NCBI RefSeq assembly: GCF_004349145.1
Contig: NZ_SMFO01000004.1
Coordinates: 186,001 to 250,000, forward strand
DNA: 64,000 nt
Source: Flavobacterium hiemivividum
Lineage (GTDB): Bacteria > Bacteroidota > Bacteroidia > Flavobacteriales > Flavobacteriaceae
Direction: 5' to 3'
Under the pieces are notes generated by a model, which had not been told where the DNA came from, did no database searches, and worked only from the letters and a program-made list of their open reading frames with translations. This document shows positions 16,549-25,358 of this stretch, in pieces (position 1 is the stretch's first letter; every line of letters starts with the position of its first letter). The position numbers were made by a program, and so were the translations under genes.

Positions 16549-16902
16549 TTAAGTGTACAGATAAGCCCAGTAGATCAACAATAGTTGCATTGGCATTCTC
16601 AGTAATAAAGCCCATTTGGGAAGTCCCATTCTTGCTTTTTCGTCTTGGTACATATAGATATGTGTTGGAAAAACTGCTATTAACAGTGCAATAATTCCCC
16701 AGGCTGCATATGTGGAAAGCATCGGAATACATAATGATATTCCTAAAATTATTTCGGCAACACCGCTTAGGATATTTAATAATTTAGGATTGGGGAAATA
16801 AGGAGGTATAATTTTCTTGTATAGTCGAGGCGATCTAAAATGGTTGAATCCTGCAACGGTATAAATCAAAGCCATTAGGTAAAGATGCCAAGGTAAATTC
16901 AT
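16549..16902 (-). CDS. DoxX-like small membrane protein
   Basis: This 117-residue integral membrane protein has four hydrophobic segments. The start WHLYLMALIYTVAGFNHFRSP and the second segment LNILSGVAEIILGISLCIP match the DoxX/DoxX-like fold (first helix with the AGxxHF motif, second with GxxEIxLG). Such proteins are widely distributed with unclear roles; some are linked to thiosulfate or quinone redox functions or to membrane-bound oxidoreductase complexes. The neighbours on the same strand (EamA upstream, sterol desaturase downstream) do not show a specific role. An overlapping frame at 16526-16732 is a shadow. Confidence 0.82.
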   Translation of the reverse strand: MNLPWHLYLMALIYTVAGFNHFRSPRLYKKIIPPYFPNPKLLNILSGVAEIILGISLCIPMLSTYAAWGIIALLIAVFPTHIYMYQDEKARMGLPKWALLLRMPMQLLLIYWAYLYT

Positions 16903-16992
16903 AATAAAGGAAATTAAATAGAATTTTGATGCGAATTTACAACTAATTATTCTTTTTGGTGTCGAATTTCATAATTTTATATAAAAACAGAA

Positions 16993-17892
16993 TTATGCTA
17001 TTTTGCCATTGCTATTAATATTCATTAATATTATCGCTAATAGTATTAAACTTATGCCAAACCATTGTGTCATAGTTACAGTCTCGTTCAAAAGGAAATA
17101 GGCCATTGTCACAGAAACCGGTAGCTCAATTGCAGAAACAATACTTCCTAGTCCAATTCCCGTAAGTGGAAAGCCGGCAGTCATAAGCATTGGTGGAATA
17201 ATAGTCCCAAAAAGAGACAATACAATTCCCCACTTTAGAAAAATTTCAAAATTAAACGGTGTTACTTGAGTGATAATCGAAAATGTAAAAACAATTATTG
17301 CACCGCCCAACAGCATATATAAGCTGCGTTGAGCTGAAGAAATATTAGTTGCAACACGATTTGCGGTAAACATTGTGGTGGTAAATGAGGCTGCAGCCAA
17401 AAAACCCCACATTAGACCGCGCCAGTCCAGTTGAACTTCATTGTTTATTAAGTTAGTCGCTAAAACGGTTCCGAATAAAACAATAGCTACGGAAACTATC
17501 TTCTGCTTAGAAGGAAGTTTCTTTTCAAGAATCATTTCTAGTAAAACTCCCATCCATACCGTTTGCATCAGTAATACAATTCCAATGGAAACAGGAATGT
17601 ATTTTACTGCCAAATAATAGAAAAGACTCGTCATTCCTAATGAAGTTCCGGCCAGCATTAGGTGAAATATATTTCGTTTTGAAGCCTTTACAGCTGTATT
17701 TTTATTTTTTGTTTTTTGGAATAAGTTGATTAACAGTATCCCTATGATTCCCAACACAAATTGTGAGGTAGTAACTTCGGCAGTTGTATAACCTTCATCA
17801 TACGCCATCTTTACAAAAGTAGCAAGCATACCGTAACTCGTAGCGCCAAATGCAACTAGAAATACTCCTTTTAAAACCTGATTATTTGACAT
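16993..17892 (-). CDS. EamA/DMT family transporter
   Basis: This 299-residue inner-membrane protein has about ten hydrophobic segments in two homologous EamA halves (about 1-145 and 150-299), as in drug/metabolite transporters. Typical features are the start GVFLVAFGATSYGMLATFVKMAY and the repeat-ending PVSIGIVLLMQTVWMGVLLEMILEKKLPSKQ in the first half. The second half has PVSVTMAYFLLNETVTMTQWFGISLILLAI. It probably exports small metabolites by exchange or proton coupling; the substrate is unknown. The ATG start gives a normal N-terminus. It stands between the DoxX-like gene and the DUF1501 gene, about 90 and 70 bases away. Confidence 0.92.
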   Translation of the reverse strand: MSNNQVLKGVFLVAFGATSYGMLATFVKMAYDEGYTTAEVTTSQFVLGIIGILLINLFQKTKNKNTAVKASKRNIFHLMLAGTSLGMTSLFYYLAVKYIPVSIGIVLLMQTVWMGVLLEMILEKKLPSKQKIVSVAIVLFGTVLATNLINNEVQLDWRGLMWGFLAAASFTTTMFTANRVATNISSAQRSLYMLLGGAIIVFTFSIITQVTPFNFEIFLKWGIVLSLFGTIIPPMLMTAGFPLTGIGLGSIVSAIELPVSVTMAYFLLNETVTMTQWFGISLILLAIILMNINSNGKIA

Positions 17893-17961
17893 TCAATATT
17901 TTTTTTGAAGGGCAAAGGTAAGCTTTCAAGTGCAACGCAACTTTAGATAGTGGATGATTTT

Positions 17962-19128
17962 TTAAAATAGATTTTTGATTAGTGGATTCTTAATGCCAAT
18001 GGAGCTTGGTGCAAAATTTAACTTGTCTTGTAACAAGGTAGCGTACACGCTCCTAAAGTCAATTTGATGTTTTAAATCCCCTTGAAGTAAGTCGGATAAA
18101 TTGGGATTCTCACCTATTACTTTTCCTTTATTGCTTCCGCCAATGACAAACATTGGAGCTGCTGTTCCGTGATCTGTGCCATTTCCATTGTCTTTCACTC
18201 TTCGTCCAAATTCAGAAAAAACAACAATTGTAACGTTTTGAAGTAGTTTCGCATTTTTCATGTCGGTGTAAAAACTAAATACGGCATCGTTTAATTCGGA
18301 TAGTTTATTTCTATGAATGGCTAATTGGTTATCATGTGTGTCAAATCCATTAAGAGAAGTATAATATACTTTCGAATTCAGATTTCCTTTTATTAATCGA
18401 CCTATCCACGCAAGGTTTTTTCCTAATCCTGTCTTCGGATAAGAATTTTCTTGAGTTGTATTTGTTAATGCTTTCTGGATTTGCTCTGAACCTTCTACCG
18501 CTGAGTTGGCTATTTTTCGAACAAAATCTAATTCGGGGTTTTCCGATAATGCATTAGGCTCAGTTGTATTATTTTTCACTTTAAATCTTTCAGGATCTTT
18601 GATAGTAATGGCATTCGGCACTTCGCCTTTTAAAGACAAGTTGTCAATGTTATCTATATTAATTCCAGCAGTAGGAGTGTGGGTGGCGCATTGTAAATCC
18701 AGATAGCGACCCAGCCATCCTTCGTTAATATATTCCTTAGAATCCGAAGCGGTTTGCCAAATTTCTTGACTTCTAAAATGGGAGCGATTCGGCTCGGGAT
18801 ACCCTACGTTTTGAATCACTGCTAAATCGCCGTTTTGTTGTATTTGTGCAAATCCTTTTAGAGCAGGATGAAATGCCATTTCTTTATTTCCAGCGATGAC
18901 ATCATCTTTAGAAAGTGCAATTTTTGGACGCATTTCATAATACAATGGGTCGAGGTAAGGAATAAAAGTATTCAAGCCGTCGTTACCACCATTTAGCTGA
19001 ATAAATAAAACGCATTGCTCGCCTATGACTAGACTTTCTTGCTTGCTAAAAGAGAATAAAAAATCAGGTAATAACAACGATCCTGCAGTAAAAGTGCCTG
19101 TTAAGGATAAAAAATTTCTTCTGTTCAT
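17962..19128 (-). CDS. DUF1501 family protein with Tat-like signal
   Basis: This is a 388-residue protein of the DUF1501 family (alkaline-phosphatase-like fold). The N-terminus MNRRNFLSLTGTFTAGSLLLPDF has a twin-arginine motif (RRNFL) and a hydrophobic core, so Tat-dependent export is likely; tatC is at 282-1088. Family signatures are VLFIQLNGGNDGLNTFIPY (about 40-58), ..NRSHFRSQEIWQTA (about 113-126), SLNGFDTHDNQ (about 260-270) and VVFSEFGRRVKDNGNGTDHGTAAPMFV (about 305-331), with the Asp/His metal ligands retained. It is paired with the DUF1800 gene 24 bases upstream on the same strand, a very common pairing whose function is unknown. Confidence 0.93.
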   Translation of the reverse strand: MNRRNFLSLTGTFTAGSLLLPDFLFSFSKQESLVIGEQCVLFIQLNGGNDGLNTFIPYLDPLYYEMRPKIALSKDDVIAGNKEMAFHPALKGFAQIQQNGDLAVIQNVGYPEPNRSHFRSQEIWQTASDSKEYINEGWLGRYLDLQCATHTPTAGINIDNIDNLSLKGEVPNAITIKDPERFKVKNNTTEPNALSENPELDFVRKIANSAVEGSEQIQKALTNTTQENSYPKTGLGKNLAWIGRLIKGNLNSKVYYTSLNGFDTHDNQLAIHRNKLSELNDAVFSFYTDMKNAKLLQNVTIVVFSEFGRRVKDNGNGTDHGTAAPMFVIGGSNKGKVIGENPNLSDLLQGDLKHQIDFRSVYATLLQDKLNFAPSSIGIKNPLIKNLF

Positions 19129-19152
19129 AATTAGTGATATTAGGAGTCGTTA

Positions 19153-20526
19153 TTAGATTAATTGAAACTCAGGTTCTTTGATTATTGTATTAAATAATCT
19201 TAAAACGGCTTGATCAGCATTGGGTGCATTGGCATCAAAATCATATTTTAAAACGGTTTCAAGGTCTTTCTGTATTTCTGGGCTTACGCCAAATAACAAG
19301 CGGTCCGTAAGTTCTTTTATGATGGTTTTGTTTGTGCCCTTTTGCCAGTTTAATGATACTATTTTATTTTGAAGAGGTCGATTTTTCCCGTCCATTTTTC
19401 TGTTAATGTTTATACGGCCTTGACAAAAAGCATCCGCGACAATGCTGCGCTGCAAATAGATTTGTGTAGTCAACCAAGATTTGCCTCCTTCCCAGCCTTT
19501 CACATTAGGCTGATTGAACAAATCCATACTTTGCTGCTTTAAAAAGTTGGTAATTACCGTCTTTTTCGCATTTTCTAACTGCAATTCAGTTAGTAGTTGT
19601 AAGCTGTATTCTAATGGATTTTTAATTTTGGAACCTGCGGTATTTTTAAGTGCTTCTTCGGTGAATATTTTTACTAGTAAAGGTTTGAATTCAAAATCAA
19701 CTTTTCTAAAATAATCACCATAATACTGCACCAACTCTTCTTTTGGATTGTCGTAAATGAACCATTCTAGTATTTTGCGTGTCATGAGGTAGGGAATATT
19801 TTTTTGTTCGAAAATAATATCCACCAAAGCATCCGATTTAAAAACACCGGTTTTCCCGAGATAGGTTATCGTTGAGTTGTCTTCAAATGCTTTTCGATAT
19901 TGGGCTCCTTCTTCGCCAAGATTTAAGCCTGCAAGTCCTTTTGCGCCATTTTTCACATCATCTTCAGTGTAGTTTCCTATGCCAAGGGTGAATAATTCCA
20001 GTAGTTCGCGGCTGAGATTCTCGTTTATCTTCCCTCTTTTGTTATCAGTATTATCAAGATATCGCACCATGGCGTTGCTCTTTAGTATTTCCTTGGTTAG
20101 CGTCTTGAAGTTTCCAAAAGCATTTTTACGTAATATTTGGTTGTGTTGAAACATCCAATAATTCACTTTTACTTTCTGAAAAGTAGATACAAAATGATTG
20201 TGCAGCAGTAAGGTCATCTTTTCTTGGAGTGGATATTCGGCATCGATAATTCGCTCTATCCACCATTGTTTCATGGCTTCCGAAGTTTGGTTTTCTTTTT
20301 GTCTAGCTTCTTTTTTTTCTTCTGGAGTAGCATTTTTATACAGCTGTCGCAATTGCTTTAATTCGGTCGCCGTTTTTGGACTGTTTTTTAAAAAATCAGG
20401 AATACTAGTATCAAAAGAAACTTTGAAGGAATCTTCTAAAAAAGAAGGGATTCCTTTTTGCGAAATTTTGCTATTTTCCTTATTCGAAAAACCTAATCGT
20501 AGTGACCATAATGCGTTTTGATCCAT
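19153..20526 (-). CDS. DUF1800 family protein
   Basis: This is a 457-residue protein of the DUF1800 family. Recognisable segments are QWWIERIIDAEYPLQEKMTLLLHNHFVS (about 88-115), the RYLDNTDNKRGKINENLSRELLELFTLGIGNYTEDDV block (about 154-190), and RKILEWFIYDN further on. The closing segments RNRPLQNK-like and LFNTIIKEPEFQLI are also typical. I see no clear signal peptide at the ATG used (MDQNALWSLRLGF), which begins directly in the domain; export with its Tat-bearing DUF1501 partner is possible but not shown. It is the first gene of the two-gene unit; the DUF1501 gene starts 24 bases after its stop. Confidence 0.9.
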   Translation of the reverse strand: MDQNALWSLRLGFSNKENSKISQKGIPSFLEDSFKVSFDTSIPDFLKNSPKTATELKQLRQLYKNATPEEKKEARQKENQTSEAMKQWWIERIIDAEYPLQEKMTLLLHNHFVSTFQKVKVNYWMFQHNQILRKNAFGNFKTLTKEILKSNAMVRYLDNTDNKRGKINENLSRELLELFTLGIGNYTEDDVKNGAKGLAGLNLGEEGAQYRKAFEDNSTITYLGKTGVFKSDALVDIIFEQKNIPYLMTRKILEWFIYDNPKEELVQYYGDYFRKVDFEFKPLLVKIFTEEALKNTAGSKIKNPLEYSLQLLTELQLENAKKTVITNFLKQQSMDLFNQPNVKGWEGGKSWLTTQIYLQRSIVADAFCQGRININRKMDGKNRPLQNKIVSLNWQKGTNKTIIKELTDRLLFGVSPEIQKDLETVLKYDFDANAPNADQAVLRLFNTIIKEPEFQLI

Positions 20527-20669
20527 AATAAATGACTTTTATGAGCTGGGTATTTGTTTAGATATTCCAAATCTAAAAAGGTTTAATTCCAATTGATTAA
20601 AACTATTTTCAGTAAGAATGTAACAACTAAAGGATAACGTTGACTTATGGAATATCTGATACAAAAAAA

Positions 20670-22787
20670 ATGAAAAGAATATATTTGATTGCTTTGATGG
20701 GATTAGGAAGTTTTTCTACACTTTCTGCTCAAACGACTACTGAGACGGCACCCGAAAAGACAACAGAATTAAATGAGGTTGCAATTATAAAAACCAAGAA
20801 AGCAGTAGAGCAAAAAGCAGATCGCACCATCTTTGATTTTGCGGGCCAAGCCAGTTTGAATACGGGTTCGGTTTTAGAAGGAATAAAAAAACTACCGGGT
20901 TTAATTGCTTCAGACATTGCTGGAATGATGTATCAAGGAAAGCAATTGGACGTTTTTATGGACGGAAGGCCGTTGAATATTTCTACTACGGAGCTGAATG
21001 CTTTCCTGGAGGGAATGCCTGCCAATGCTATTGAAAAAATTGAAATTATTACGCAACCAGGTGCCGAATTCCCCGCTACTTCTGGAGGTGCAATTTTGAA
21101 TATTATCACTAATAAAAACGCAAAGAATTATTTGAGTGCTACGTATACTAACAGTACAAGTTTTACGAATTATGATGACCTGCGCTGGAGAATGAACAAC
21201 AGTCTGTTATTGAGCGCTAAGAATAAGTATTTTGGATGGCAATTAAATCTAGGTCAGAATTATAGAGAAAGTGCTGTCTGGACTTCGCTTGAGAAAGAAG
21301 AGAACGGTACAACTACCTTGCTGTCAAGAACAAATGCTGATCGTATAGGGAGAAATAATTTTGTGAAATCGGCATTAACATTTGATATCGGTAAAGACCG
21401 TTTGTTATTGAATTATGATATAACTCACAATAATAATGACAGTTATACTCTAGGAAACGGTCCCGGTTTTAGTACTAATGATGCTTCCGTAAGCACTGGC
21501 TTGCGCCAAGATGCAGTAGTTACTTACCAGAAAAAATTTGATAATGCGGCTAAAAAATTAGAGTTTAAATTTAATTACAACAACAATAGTAATGATTTTG
21601 AACTAAGTCCGATTAATAGTTCGGCTTTGACCTTAGAGAATGGATCAAACCAAAGTTTGTATAATTTTAAATTTGACTATTCGCAGCCCGTTCCGTTATC
21701 GGACGAAGGGAAGTTAAGTTTTGGGAGTTTGTATGAAGAATTACTTTTCGATGCAGAAAGTAAGGGAATTACGAATTTAGATTATAAACGAAGAACTGCG
21801 GCGTCTTATGTAGAACTGCAAACTACATTTGACAAATTTAGTTTTATTGTGGGCGGTCGCGCCGAAGATTACAATATTTCAGGCAAAACAGACACCGCTG
21901 AACTAACTGCATTCAAGCAATTTCGCTTTTTTCCAAATGCAAGTGCGCAGTATAATTTTAGTAAATCGGTTAATTTTAATTTGAATTATAATAAAAAGAT
22001 CACGCTGCCTAGTACATCAGCCTTGAACCCTAATAACACAAATTATCAAAACCCCAACATTGACTACTCCGGTAATCCAAACCTGCAGCCTACTATTTTT
22101 GATAATTATGAGGTGAAGTTAAGCGCCTTTGATTATGCTTTTATCAGTTATAATATTAGTTCGGCTAAGAATCAAGTTATCAATAGAGTGACGCTTAATA
22201 ATGATTTAGTGATTAATAGTAACGAGAATATTCCAGAGATAAAAATTCATAATTTTAACATTGGGATGCCAATTCCTTATATGTTGTTTACCAAAGGGCT
22301 GGAAGAAACATTGAAAATGAATGTTAATCCAGATACCATGAACTTTATGTATGTATATGCGGGTTATCAATACCACCAAATTCCTCAGGTAGACACAAAT
22401 GGTTTCTGGATATTTAACTTGATGTCGCAACTTGTGCTTCCGCAAAAGATAAAATTCGTAGCTAATTATAGTTATAGTATCCCGAAGGGGAATTATTTTT
22501 ACTTCATTGCGGTAAAGCCATTCAGAAATGCATTGGATTTAAACTTATCAAAAAAGTTTTTAAAAGACCAACTGACATTGTCAATCTTTGCGGATGATGT
22601 GTTGAATACGAGTGAAACTGCATTTAATTCGTATGAAACTCCGTTGTTAATCAGCAATAAAATGGATACGAGGAAATTTGGCTTTAGCCTGAATTATAAG
22701 ATTCCAACCAAAAATAAGTTGGCCAAAGAAAATCCTAACTTATTAAATACCGATAAGAAAGAAGACGCTGGGATTTTAACTCAATAG
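20670..22787 (+). CDS. Outer-membrane beta-barrel family protein (TonB-receptor-like)
   Basis: This is a 705-residue outer-membrane protein. The frame opens at a TTG (20640), but the ATG at 20670 starts a clean signal peptide (MKRIYLIALMGLGSFSTLSAQ). There is no carboxypeptidase-regulatory domain; the protein goes straight to a plug-like domain (LNEVAIIKTKKAVEQKADRT, SVLEGIKKLPGL, DVFMDGRPLNIS, IEKIEIITQPGAEFPATSGGAILNI). A long beta-barrel of the OMP_b-brl_3 type follows. It is probably TonB-dependent, but the substrate is unknown. It is divergent from DUF1800 and shares a bidirectional terminator with the convergent DUF2721 gene. Confidence 0.9.
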   Translation: MKRIYLIALMGLGSFSTLSAQTTTETAPEKTTELNEVAIIKTKKAVEQKADRTIFDFAGQASLNTGSVLEGIKKLPGLIASDIAGMMYQGKQLDVFMDGRPLNISTTELNAFLEGMPANAIEKIEIITQPGAEFPATSGGAILNIITNKNAKNYLSATYTNSTSFTNYDDLRWRMNNSLLLSAKNKYFGWQLNLGQNYRESAVWTSLEKEENGTTTLLSRTNADRIGRNNFVKSALTFDIGKDRLLLNYDITHNNNDSYTLGNGPGFSTNDASVSTGLRQDAVVTYQKKFDNAAKKLEFKFNYNNNSNDFELSPINSSALTLENGSNQSLYNFKFDYSQPVPLSDEGKLSFGSLYEELLFDAESKGITNLDYKRRTAASYVELQTTFDKFSFIVGGRAEDYNISGKTDTAELTAFKQFRFFPNASAQYNFSKSVNFNLNYNKKITLPSTSALNPNNTNYQNPNIDYSGNPNLQPTIFDNYEVKLSAFDYAFISYNISSAKNQVINRVTLNNDLVINSNENIPEIKIHNFNIGMPIPYMLFTKGLEETLKMNVNPDTMNFMYVYAGYQYHQIPQVDTNGFWIFNLMSQLVLPQKIKFVANYSYSIPKGNYFYFIAVKPFRNALDLNLSKKFLKDQLTLSIFADDVLNTSETAFNSYETPLLISNKMDTRKFGFSLNYKIPTKNKLAKENPNLLNTDKKEDAGILTQ

Positions 22788-22804
22788 TTGGTTTGACTAG
22801 AATA

Positions 22805-22842
22805 AAAAAGAGCTGTGAAAATTTATTTCACAGCTCTTTTTT
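22805..22842. terminator. Bidirectional terminator between the beta-barrel gene and DUF2721
   Basis: Stem aaaagagctgtgaaa / tttcacagctctttt with A-run and T-run on the two sides, so it can work for both convergent genes. Confidence 0.85.
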
Positions 22843-22856
22843 GTTTGTTAATTATA

Positions 22857-23249
22857 CTATTTTTGAACCAAGTCACTTAAATGTACTTGTAATGCTTTTA
22901 CAGATATACTTATTTCCCAGAAAGATAGCGCTAACGAAACCAGAAGGCTTAATAAGCTAAAACCGAAAAAGTACAGACCGGCTAATTGGATATTAAAAAA
23001 CAACAGTAGCATTGCAAAAACCGAAAGAAATAAGCTAAGTACCCCAAAAAGTTGCATGTAACGAATTAGTGTTAGTCGCAAGTTGAGGTTTTTAATTTCG
23101 ATTAAAATACTCTTGTTTTCATTTTCGTCATAGGTTTTCTTTAAACTTCTAATGATAGTCGCAATAGTAAGAAAACGATTGGTGTACGCTAAAAGTATAA
23201 GTGAAGTTGCTGAGAATAATAAGGCTGGAGTTTCTATGTTTAGGATCAT
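22857..23249 (-). CDS. DUF2721 family membrane protein
   Basis: This 130-residue integral membrane protein has three hydrophobic segments (about 8-24, 58-84 and 88-108). The start TPALLFSATSLILLAYTNRFLTIATIIRSLKK and the end LLSLLVSLALSFWEISISVKALQVHLSDL are typical of DUF2721, a family of unknown function found across bacteria. The central LRLTLIRYMQLFGVLSLFLSVFAMLLLFF is also conserved. The ATG at 23249 gives the usual N-terminus, and the length is normal. It is convergent with the beta-barrel gene and is followed upstream by a 95-base AT-rich gap to the FAD monooxygenase. Confidence 0.88.
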   Translation of the reverse strand: MILNIETPALLFSATSLILLAYTNRFLTIATIIRSLKKTYDENENKSILIEIKNLNLRLTLIRYMQLFGVLSLFLSVFAMLLLFFNIQLAGLYFFGFSLLSLLVSLALSFWEISISVKALQVHLSDLVQK

Positions 23250-23344
23250 CTATTAATTTATTGATACGGTTGAATAACCAAATTTCGATAATTTTTTTCG
23301 AAAACTGATTTTTTATTCATTTAATCGATTTTCTGCATTCATTA

Positions 23345-24802
23345 CTATTCCTTCTTTCTCGTTAGGCAGCGTCCTCGAGGTTCGTCGCCCGCATGGAGCA
23401 CAATCTCAGAATGTAGGAACTGAGCAGCTTCTGCTGAATGTTTCACTTTAATAGCACTACGTTTTAGCATTTCTGATTCAAACTGATTTAAAACGCTTTC
23501 TCTCAATCCAGCTTCACGCCAATTAGATAAAGGTCGGCATTCTCTTGTGATTGCTCGAGCTAGCGCCAGTGCATCTAGGAGTGCTTGATTTGCTCCTTGT
23601 CCTTTGAATGGACTCATTGGGTGAGCTGCATCGCCAATCAGCGTTATATGTTCGTTCTTTTCTAATAATTCTTTATCGAGTAATTCTCGGTCATACACGG
23701 GATAGCCAGAAACTTGTGATTCTAAGGTCGCAGTTAAAATTTGCGGAATGGGATCATGCCATTGCGTTCTGCAGCAGGCTTCCTCTTTAAGTGCTTTAGG
23801 ACCTTGGGCACTTAATGCCTTAGCCTGTTCTTCTGACATTGGGAAACTCAATTGCCACATTACCGACTCTGAATCGTACGGCATGATATAGATTCGCTCA
23901 TTACCATTGGCGGTTTGGAATACTGTGGCCGAGTCCAGCAAAGGGCTTTCAAGACTTTCGAGCGCTGCCAAAGGACAAATTCCTAAAATCACTATACAAT
24001 CGAGATAACGCAAAGGAGCTGTGTCGTCACCAATAATTAATTTCCGTACTGAACTCCTAATCCCGTCGGCGCCAACAACCAGATCTGCTTTGGCGTTTTT
24101 TATTTTTCCGTTTACTTCGAATGTTAGATTTGCAACGTTGTCCTTAGTTTTATGAATATCTACTAATTGGTGTCCCCATTGCACAGCCTCATGTCCGCCG
24201 AGCTGTTTCAGCAGTGCTAAACGCAAAGACTGTCGCGCGATATGCACATTGGTACGCTTGGGAGATTTCTTTGCATCGTTCTGCATCCATTTTCTCATTC
24301 CCCATTCCCCAATCACTTTTCCGTCAGTAGTATGAACCAGATGTCTGGTGGAAATCACCCCTTCTTCTAAAGAAAAAATACCTAAACCCTCGATCGCTTT
24401 ACTCGCTTGTTGTAAAGTAAGTCCGTAGCCTTGAGATCGAGCCTCGAAGCTGCTGTCGCGTTCATATAATGTGAAAGGAATTCCACGGTGTAGGCAAGCT
24501 ACAGCTAGGGCAACGCCGCCTATTCCGCCACCAATAATAGCAAGGTGTGGGTAGTTTTCTGTGTCTGCTTCGGGAGGATTTCTGGCAGGAATTAAGCCAG
24601 AGCCAGAGCAATTCAAGCAAGAATCTAGATGTGCCTTTGGCTGGACAGGAGCTAGGCCTTTACTATTCGAATTTTCAAATTGTTCTAGTGCTTTCTGGTA
24701 TTGGAGTCGCACTTTTTTGTTGATTCTCCGACTTTTTTTACCACGTCCTTTACATTCAGGACAAATAGTCCAGCTAGTGGTTGTGTTTTCTAGCTTTTTC
24801 AC
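23345..24802 (-). CDS. FAD-dependent monooxygenase with N-terminal zinc-ribbon-like (DnaJ-type) domain
   Basis: This is a 485-residue flavoprotein. Residues about 85-470 form a group A FAD monooxygenase: GxGxxG motif IIGGGIGGVALA (89-100), a DG segment VVGADGIRSSVRK, and GDAAHPMSPFKGQGANQAL late in the domain. The first 75 residues are unusual: two CxxCxGxG motifs, CPECKGRG (Cys14/Cys17) and CLNCSGSG (Cys62/Cys65), 45 residues apart. They resemble the zinc-binding repeats of DnaJ and could form one zinc ribbon. No signal or membrane segment. G+C is higher than in neighbours (hand counts 28/60 at 23521-23580 and 35/60 at 24181-24240), suggesting transfer. The substrate is unknown; the family hydroxylates aromatics, tetracyclines and others. 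Confidence 0.85.
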   Translation of the reverse strand: MKKLENTTTSWTICPECKGRGKKSRRINKKVRLQYQKALEQFENSNSKGLAPVQPKAHLDSCLNCSGSGLIPARNPPEADTENYPHLAIIGGGIGGVALAVACLHRGIPFTLYERDSSFEARSQGYGLTLQQASKAIEGLGIFSLEEGVISTRHLVHTTDGKVIGEWGMRKWMQNDAKKSPKRTNVHIARQSLRLALLKQLGGHEAVQWGHQLVDIHKTKDNVANLTFEVNGKIKNAKADLVVGADGIRSSVRKLIIGDDTAPLRYLDCIVILGICPLAALESLESPLLDSATVFQTANGNERIYIMPYDSESVMWQLSFPMSEEQAKALSAQGPKALKEEACCRTQWHDPIPQILTATLESQVSGYPVYDRELLDKELLEKNEHITLIGDAAHPMSPFKGQGANQALLDALALARAITRECRPLSNWREAGLRESVLNQFESEMLKRSAIKVKHSAEAAQFLHSEIVLHAGDEPRGRCLTRKKE

Positions 24803-24929
24803 TTCTTTTTATTTGTATAATAGTTAGGAAGTTCTGGAGTCATTAGATCTGTTTTTAGGAATGTAATTAGGCAAAGATAATATCTATTTTAGGAATGTTA
24901 GCTTGAATAGGTTATTGTTTCAACGTTAT

Positions 24930-25125
24930 GGAGTAGAGCGTTTTTTTAAACATATAAGTCATATACGTTTTTGTGCTGTGTAGATTGGCTGAATATGTTT
25001 ATTTATGAAAGCACATATCAGTTTTGTTTCGCAAAGATTCACAGAGTATACGCAGAGAGATGCAAAGTTTTTTTAGATTAAAAAGCTCTAAACTACGATA
25101 TGCAAATCGGCCCTACCGTTTTAGG
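24930..25125 (+). repeat. AT-rich intergenic repeat, copy A
   Basis: About 195 bases with the ordered marks taaacatataagtcatata, gtttattta, then gtttcgcaaagattcacaga, and a closing gatatgcaaatc. It shares this order with copies B (25126-25320) and C (26085-26290). No ORF. Confidence 0.75.
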
Positions 25126-25320
25126 CTTATTTTTTAAACATATAAGTCATATAAGTTTTAGCGCTATATATTTTTGTTGAAATTGTTTATTTGTGGAAGT
25201 ACATCGCAGTTATGTTTCGCAAAGATTCACAGAGGAAACACAAAGAATCTTAGAGTTTTTTTATCTTCTAAGCACTGAAACTATCGTTTGCAAATCTATG
25301 ATATCGTTGTCGTGAATTAT
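25126..25320 (+). repeat. AT-rich intergenic repeat, copy B
   Basis: Directly abuts copy A in the same direction, with taaacatataagtcatata, gttgaaattgtttattt, gtttcgcaaagattcacaga, and a closing tatgatatcgttgtcg. No ORF. Copies A and B together fill most of the 555-base gap between the monooxygenase and the small membrane protein. Confidence 0.75.
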
Positions 25321-25358
25321 TTTAATTTGAAGTGATCAATCCTTTAAGGTAGAAGAGC

